Part shown: piece by piece, positions 17,933-21,257 of the stretch
How positions within the stretch are numbered: position 1 is the first letter of the stretch
How the letters are laid out: each line of letters starts with the position of its first letter
Assembly (NCBI GenBank): GCA_963580245.1
Contig: CAUZJO010000080.1
Location: forward strand, 1-21,257
Source: CAUZJO01 sp963580245
GTDB taxonomy: Bacteria; Sumerlaeota; Sumerlaeia; MVZB01
DNA: 21,257 nt
Reading direction: 5' to 3'
Notes under the pieces: generated by a model
Database searches by the model: none
The model's input: the letters and a program-made list of their open reading frames with translations, nothing else
Told to the model about the DNA's origin: nothing
Translations under genes and position numbers: made by a program

Positions 17933-19303
17933 TTACTGGTATGCTCCCCAAACATCCCTCGGCACGCCATTGGGCGTGGTCGCGCCGGTTGCGTCGAAGA
18001 CGAACAAACCCCGGTCGATGGTCGAAACCAGAAGAACTCCGCTCGGCAGGTCCGTATAGACGCCCCAGGCCCCCGTGAATTCCGGTTCATCGTCTTCGGG
18101 ATGCGTATCGAAGTAACCGACCTCGTTAACGTCGTTCACGTCGTGAATATCAAAAACGCGCAGCCCCGACGTGTAATTGGCCTCATACAGGAACCCGTCC
18201 CTGCCCATCGGGTTATGGTCGATCGCGGGCGAACCATTCGTGAACGACCGCACGTATATGGGATTCTCGATGTCGAGAACATCAAAAACATAAGTCGTGG
18301 TGCTTTCAACCCTCTCGTTCCGCAACTCGTCGAATTCGTCGTTGACGTACAGGTACCGCCGCTCCCCGTCCAGCCACGAGTGATGCGTAAACTCCAGGCC
18401 CGGATATCTCCTCGAGGCGACCGTGAACATGTTGGACTTATCGGTCACGTCGATGATCTTCACGCCGGCGAGCCCGGCCGCCGCGAATGCGATCTCGCGC
18501 CCCGCGAAGGGTCCCTCGGTGTAGGTCACGACCAGGGCGTCATGGATGTAGTTCTCATCCCACGCGCCCACGGCGTGGGGCAGCACGGCCGGTCGGTTTA
18601 TATCAATCGCGATCAGTCCTCCGTTGTGCTCGCTCGAACCGCAAAGGTAGGCAAAACCGCTCTGGGGATTGATGGCGATGTTATGCGATGTATGAGGACC
18701 GATCCGCGAGTTCCCAAGAATTCGCTCGACGACCCCATCGTCGATCCGGCTCAGGTCGATGACCTGGATGCCCTCGATGAAGCGCGTCTGCTCATGTTCG
18801 TGCTCTTCGTCTTCCTCTTCCACGGGAGGGATGTCATTCACGATGTAAGCGCGTTCACCCCACACCTTCATATCGCGCCAGATCGACTCGGGCCCGGGGA
18901 TAAACCCGACCACCTGGGGATTGACCGGATCCGTGACCTCGACGAAGGCCGTCCCCGTAAGCAGGCCCATCATCGCGTACTCCCGCCCCGAGGGCGATGC
19001 GTACCCCCAGATGTCGGCCCCGCTCAACGCTTCGCCCGGCAACTCCCCCAGGGTCATCCAACTGAGCAACGTGACCCCCCGCGCGGGGAAGTCCAGGGCC
19101 ATGCCGTCGGTGCCCGGGGCGACCGGCGCGCCGGTGTGACCCGGCCCTTCATAAGGCGGCTCCGAGTTGCCCCCCTTGCCGCCTTCGGGATGGGCCCAAA
19201 CGATGGATGCCAACGCGCCGAATAACCAGACGCCCAGCGTCGCTCTGAGCCCCGCCGGCCGACGAAACCCGCTAAACAAGTTGGATTCTCTCTTGGTTGC
19301 CAC
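17933..19303 (-). CDS. secreted choice-of-anchor B / LVIVD-repeat protein
   Basis: About 456 residues. The GTG at 19303 is favoured because GAGG sits five bases upstream; the ATG at 19321 adds six residues. A Sec signal peptide is clear (RR-rich n-region, then LRATLGVWLFGALASIVWA before HPEGG). The mature part consists of beta-propeller-like LVIVD repeats with the choice-of-anchor B pattern. Key segments are SGREYAMMGLLTGTAFVEVTD, WRDMKVWGERAYIVND, GIQVIDLSRI, SHNIAINPQSGFAYLCGS, GLIAIDI and GLRVFDIHDVNDVNEVGYFDTH. An acidic stretch (PPVEEEDEEHEHE) is an unusual insertion. Family members carry varied C-terminal anchors. This one ends at VWGAYQ with no anchor, so it is probably released or periplasmic. 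The biochemical role is unknown. Confidence 0.85.
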   Translation of the reverse strand: MATKRESNLFSGFRRPAGLRATLGVWLFGALASIVWAHPEGGKGGNSEPPYEGPGHTGAPVAPGTDGMALDFPARGVTLLSWMTLGELPGEALSGADIWGYASPSGREYAMMGLLTGTAFVEVTDPVNPQVVGFIPGPESIWRDMKVWGERAYIVNDIPPVEEEDEEHEHEQTRFIEGIQVIDLSRIDDGVVERILGNSRIGPHTSHNIAINPQSGFAYLCGSSEHNGGLIAIDINRPAVLPHAVGAWDENYIHDALVVTYTEGPFAGREIAFAAAGLAGVKIIDVTDKSNMFTVASRRYPGLEFTHHSWLDGERRYLYVNDEFDELRNERVESTTTYVFDVLDIENPIYVRSFTNGSPAIDHNPMGRDGFLYEANYTSGLRVFDIHDVNDVNEVGYFDTHPEDDEPEFTGAWGVYTDLPSGVLLVSTIDRGLFVFDATGATTPNGVPRDVWGAYQ

Positions 19304-19422
19304 TGGATCCTCGCGTCCCATGCCGGATCACGGACCGACCCGATTGTCGACCGTGACTACGTCACGCATGACCTTTGGCGGGAAAACGCAGAGCGAAGCG
19401 GCGCGGCTATCTGCCGTACGAG

Positions 19423-20355
19423 TCAATGCGATGGTTGGCCAATTTCTTCCAGTCTCTTTCTTGAAGACTTCACCCTGTAAAGCACCCGGTCTTCTCTGAC
19501 AGCCACCTGTTTCTTTTCCTGAACCGCCCGTTCAAATCTAAGATCAGCTTCACTGAAAAAATCATGGCTTTCGGCCTTGAGATACCGGGCTATCATCGTG
19601 CAGTAATCTGGGTCTATCTCGACGCCAACGCTGTTCCGCTCATTCTTCAACGCAGCAACCATTGTGGTGCCCGAACCGCAAAATGGATCGAGGACTGTAT
19701 CTCCTGTAAAGGAGAACATCCGCACGAGGCGGGCCGCCAGTTCAAGAGGAAATGGAGCGGGATGGTTCTTCAGTGAAGCTCCGGAAATGTTCCAAATCTG
19801 CTGAAACCATCGATCAAAGTCCTTCTTGTCGATTTTGCTCTGTCTGCGTTGCTGGTCGGTTGGCTTTCGGTATCCTCCCGGTTTGCGCTGCATAAGGATA
19901 AATTCCATATCATTCTTTATGATGGCGTTAGGTTCATATGGCTTACCGAGGAACTTTGATCCATTTGAGACCTCATAGGAGACATTGGAAATCTTGTGCC
20001 ACACAATCGGGTTGAGATTATCAAAACCAATTTTTCTGCAAAGCACACAGATGTCCGCATGGAGAGGAAACACGAGATGCCTGCCGTACCGTTTCCTTGA
20101 GACACACACGTCGCCGACGACGCAGACAAGACGGCCCCCAGGAACCAAAATACGGAAGACATGTTTCCATACACGGTTGATCTCTTCCAAAAATGTTTCG
20201 TAGTCGTCTACATGACCGAGTTGATCGGGGTTCTCGTTATATTTCTTTAAATTAAAGTAGGGTGGAGACGTGATGACTAAATGTGCCGATTCATCGGGCA
20301 AGAAGGACAAGTCTCGGGCGTCGCCGTTAACCAGACGATGTAATGTTTTGCTCAT
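19423..20355 (-). CDS. beta-class DNA methyltransferase of a type II R-M system
   Basis: A 310-residue SAM-dependent DNA methyltransferase. The catalytic motif TSPPY (29-33) precedes the SAM-binding motif DPFCGSGTT (223-231), an order that defines the beta class. The SPPY form is most often N4-cytosine specific, though N6-adenine cannot be ruled out. The variable target-recognition region lies between them (about 85-200). The ATG overlaps the last 29 nt of the endonuclease gene, so translation is probably coupled and endonuclease-first. Composition is AT-richer than the neighbours, indicating recent acquisition. It should protect the host from the adjacent XhoI-family enzyme. Confidence 0.93.
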   Translation of the reverse strand: MSKTLHRLVNGDARDLSFLPDESAHLVITSPPYFNLKKYNENPDQLGHVDDYETFLEEINRVWKHVFRILVPGGRLVCVVGDVCVSRKRYGRHLVFPLHADICVLCRKIGFDNLNPIVWHKISNVSYEVSNGSKFLGKPYEPNAIIKNDMEFILMQRKPGGYRKPTDQQRRQSKIDKKDFDRWFQQIWNISGASLKNHPAPFPLELAARLVRMFSFTGDTVLDPFCGSGTTMVAALKNERNSVGVEIDPDYCTMIARYLKAESHDFFSEADLRFERAVQEKKQVAVREDRVLYRVKSSRKRLEEIGQPSH

Positions 20356-21076
20356 TGGTTGCAGAACGCTCCGACATGGGCGGCAAGAGATTGCGCGAAT
20401 GGATTACAGACAAATCATTCGATGGCGTAACGTATGCGCCAGTTAGTCCGTGAACGCGGTCAGAAGTGATGAAAGCAGTTGCCGTGTAATGCCTCTCAAG
20501 CATGAGCTTCCGACAGAACAGTTCATACCGCTTCATGTAGGAGGTGCCCCTGAATTCATCAAAGACAGGGAAATGAGGCTCTCTGACTTTAACTGGGCGT
20601 TGAGAAGATGGACAATCCTCAAGCATGAAAAAGTATCCAAGAAAAGGCTGCGGGCCTGCTCTGAACGCCCCTTCACGATACGCTGTCCAGATATCAAGGG
20701 CGCTGCCCATTGCTTCCTCGGTACGGTTATTGAAGTTGTTCCCGAAGGATGGCCCAACATGAGACTTCGCTTCAATGACCGCGAGGAGCGCACCATCTCG
20801 TATTGCAAGAAGATCCCATTCCTTTGTCGGACGGAAGAATCCCGGCAGCTCAAGTGACTTCTCTTGATAGATGCATTCATCCGCAAGCCCGGCGTTGACG
20901 ATCAGCTCTGAGAAGAATTGGACAAACTCATCCATCTGAGTTCCGCCAGTGGCAGCGCTTCGCAATCCTTGGTCAGCGCGACCAGATTTTTGATGGCGTT
21001 GTTGCTGAGATGTTCGGGTCATCCAGTAGTGGGTAACCGCTTCACGGATCCTGGCTTCAATGTCTTGTGCATTCAT
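20327..21076 (-). CDS. XhoI/PaeR7I-family type II restriction endonuclease
   Basis: A 249-residue PD-(D/E)XK nuclease. The active site is visible as KEWDLL...AVIEAKSH (Asp88, Glu102, Lys104), immediately followed by the strongly conserved VGPSFGNNFNNRTEEAMG (107-124) and DIWTAYREG, which mark the XhoI/PaeR7I family. PaeR7I and XhoI cut CTCGAG; whether this protein does is unknown. The gene lies first in a two-gene operon with its methyltransferase, overlapping by 29 nt. No controller (C) protein gene is visible upstream within the window. The start ATG at 21076 has no strong ribosome site. Confidence 0.9.
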   Translation of the reverse strand: MNAQDIEARIREAVTHYWMTRTSQQQRHQKSGRADQGLRSAATGGTQMDEFVQFFSELIVNAGLADECIYQEKSLELPGFFRPTKEWDLLAIRDGALLAVIEAKSHVGPSFGNNFNNRTEEAMGSALDIWTAYREGAFRAGPQPFLGYFFMLEDCPSSQRPVKVREPHFPVFDEFRGTSYMKRYELFCRKLMLERHYTATAFITSDRVHGLTGAYVTPSNDLSVIHSRNLLPPMSERSATNEQNITSSG

Positions 21077-21257
21077 GGCGTGTAAAAGCTATCAGAACTG
21101 AGAATCCGATTCCACTGCAGAGTGATATTTCACGGCCAACAGTTGTATATAACGCGACCCCGCGCAAAAACCTTTAAACGGAGTTGAGAAATCCTCTCGT
21201 CCCCGCCGTGAGAACCTCAACATGTCCCATTCTGGGCGAACAGGCGCGATACCCCCA
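21077..21257. promoter_or_regulatory. upstream region of the R-M operon
   Basis: Leftward promoter region for the endonuclease gene. An AT-rich TATATA (21146-21151) could be its -10, but no good -35 at proper spacing was found. No paired C-box-like operator repeat is apparent. Beyond about 21180 the sequence is GC-rich again with no gene recognised. Confidence 0.3.

Noticed and set aside
17891..19225. 444-codon plus-strand frame opposite the LVIVD protein
   Set aside because: Antisense shadow with low-complexity product; the minus strand has a signal peptide and clear family motifs.

Overview
The window is GC-rich, densely coded DNA from a Gram-negative (diderm) bacterium. Evidence for this includes lipobox-type signal peptides, an NlpD/EnvC-like LytM protein, a membrane FtsH and PlsC. 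TGA is used as an ordinary stop (for example katG). Taxonomy cannot be fixed from the sequence. The mix of FnIII/choice-of-anchor secreted proteins, and an integron relic whose integrase points the same way as its cassette, would suit Planctomycetota or a relative, but that is a low-confidence inference.

Left part (1-6925), housekeeping and envelope: the 3' end of a modular FnIII surface protein with an internal stop; YjbQ (minus); an ankyrin-repeat lipoprotein (minus); full-length FtsH (plus, with a plausible promoter); a LysM plus degenerate M23 lipoprotein; and a small membrane coiled-coil protein closed by a hairpin terminator.

Middle part (6972-11883), a graveyard and acquisition zone: a monofunctional catalase that has lost its N-terminal third and carries a one-base deletion (minus); the C-terminal end of an integron integrase with a frameshift and its catalytic Tyr changed to His (plus); a candidate attI crossover; an AT-rich gene cassette encoding an unknown one-TM protein; a canonical-looking attC hairpin; an intact bifunctional catalase-peroxidase katG; and the last ~60 codons of a DUF1214 protein. 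I read the intI-attI-cassette-attC stretch as a fossil 'inverted-integrase' integron.

Right part (11950-19321), cell-envelope functions: a GT39/ArnT-like membrane glycosyltransferase with a small overlapping downstream ORF, an M16 zinc protease, a GT-B type glycosyltransferase, a PlsC acyltransferase, and a secreted choice-of-anchor B (LVIVD) protein. Two copies of a ~135-bp hairpin-rich element with terminal inverted repeats (MITE-like) lie beside the M16 gene and directly upstream of plsC.

Right end (19423-21076): a two-gene type II restriction-modification system on the minus strand. A XhoI/PaeR7I-family endonuclease overlaps a beta-class (SPPY) DNA methyltransferase by 29 nt. It is AT-richer than its surroundings and probably acquired.
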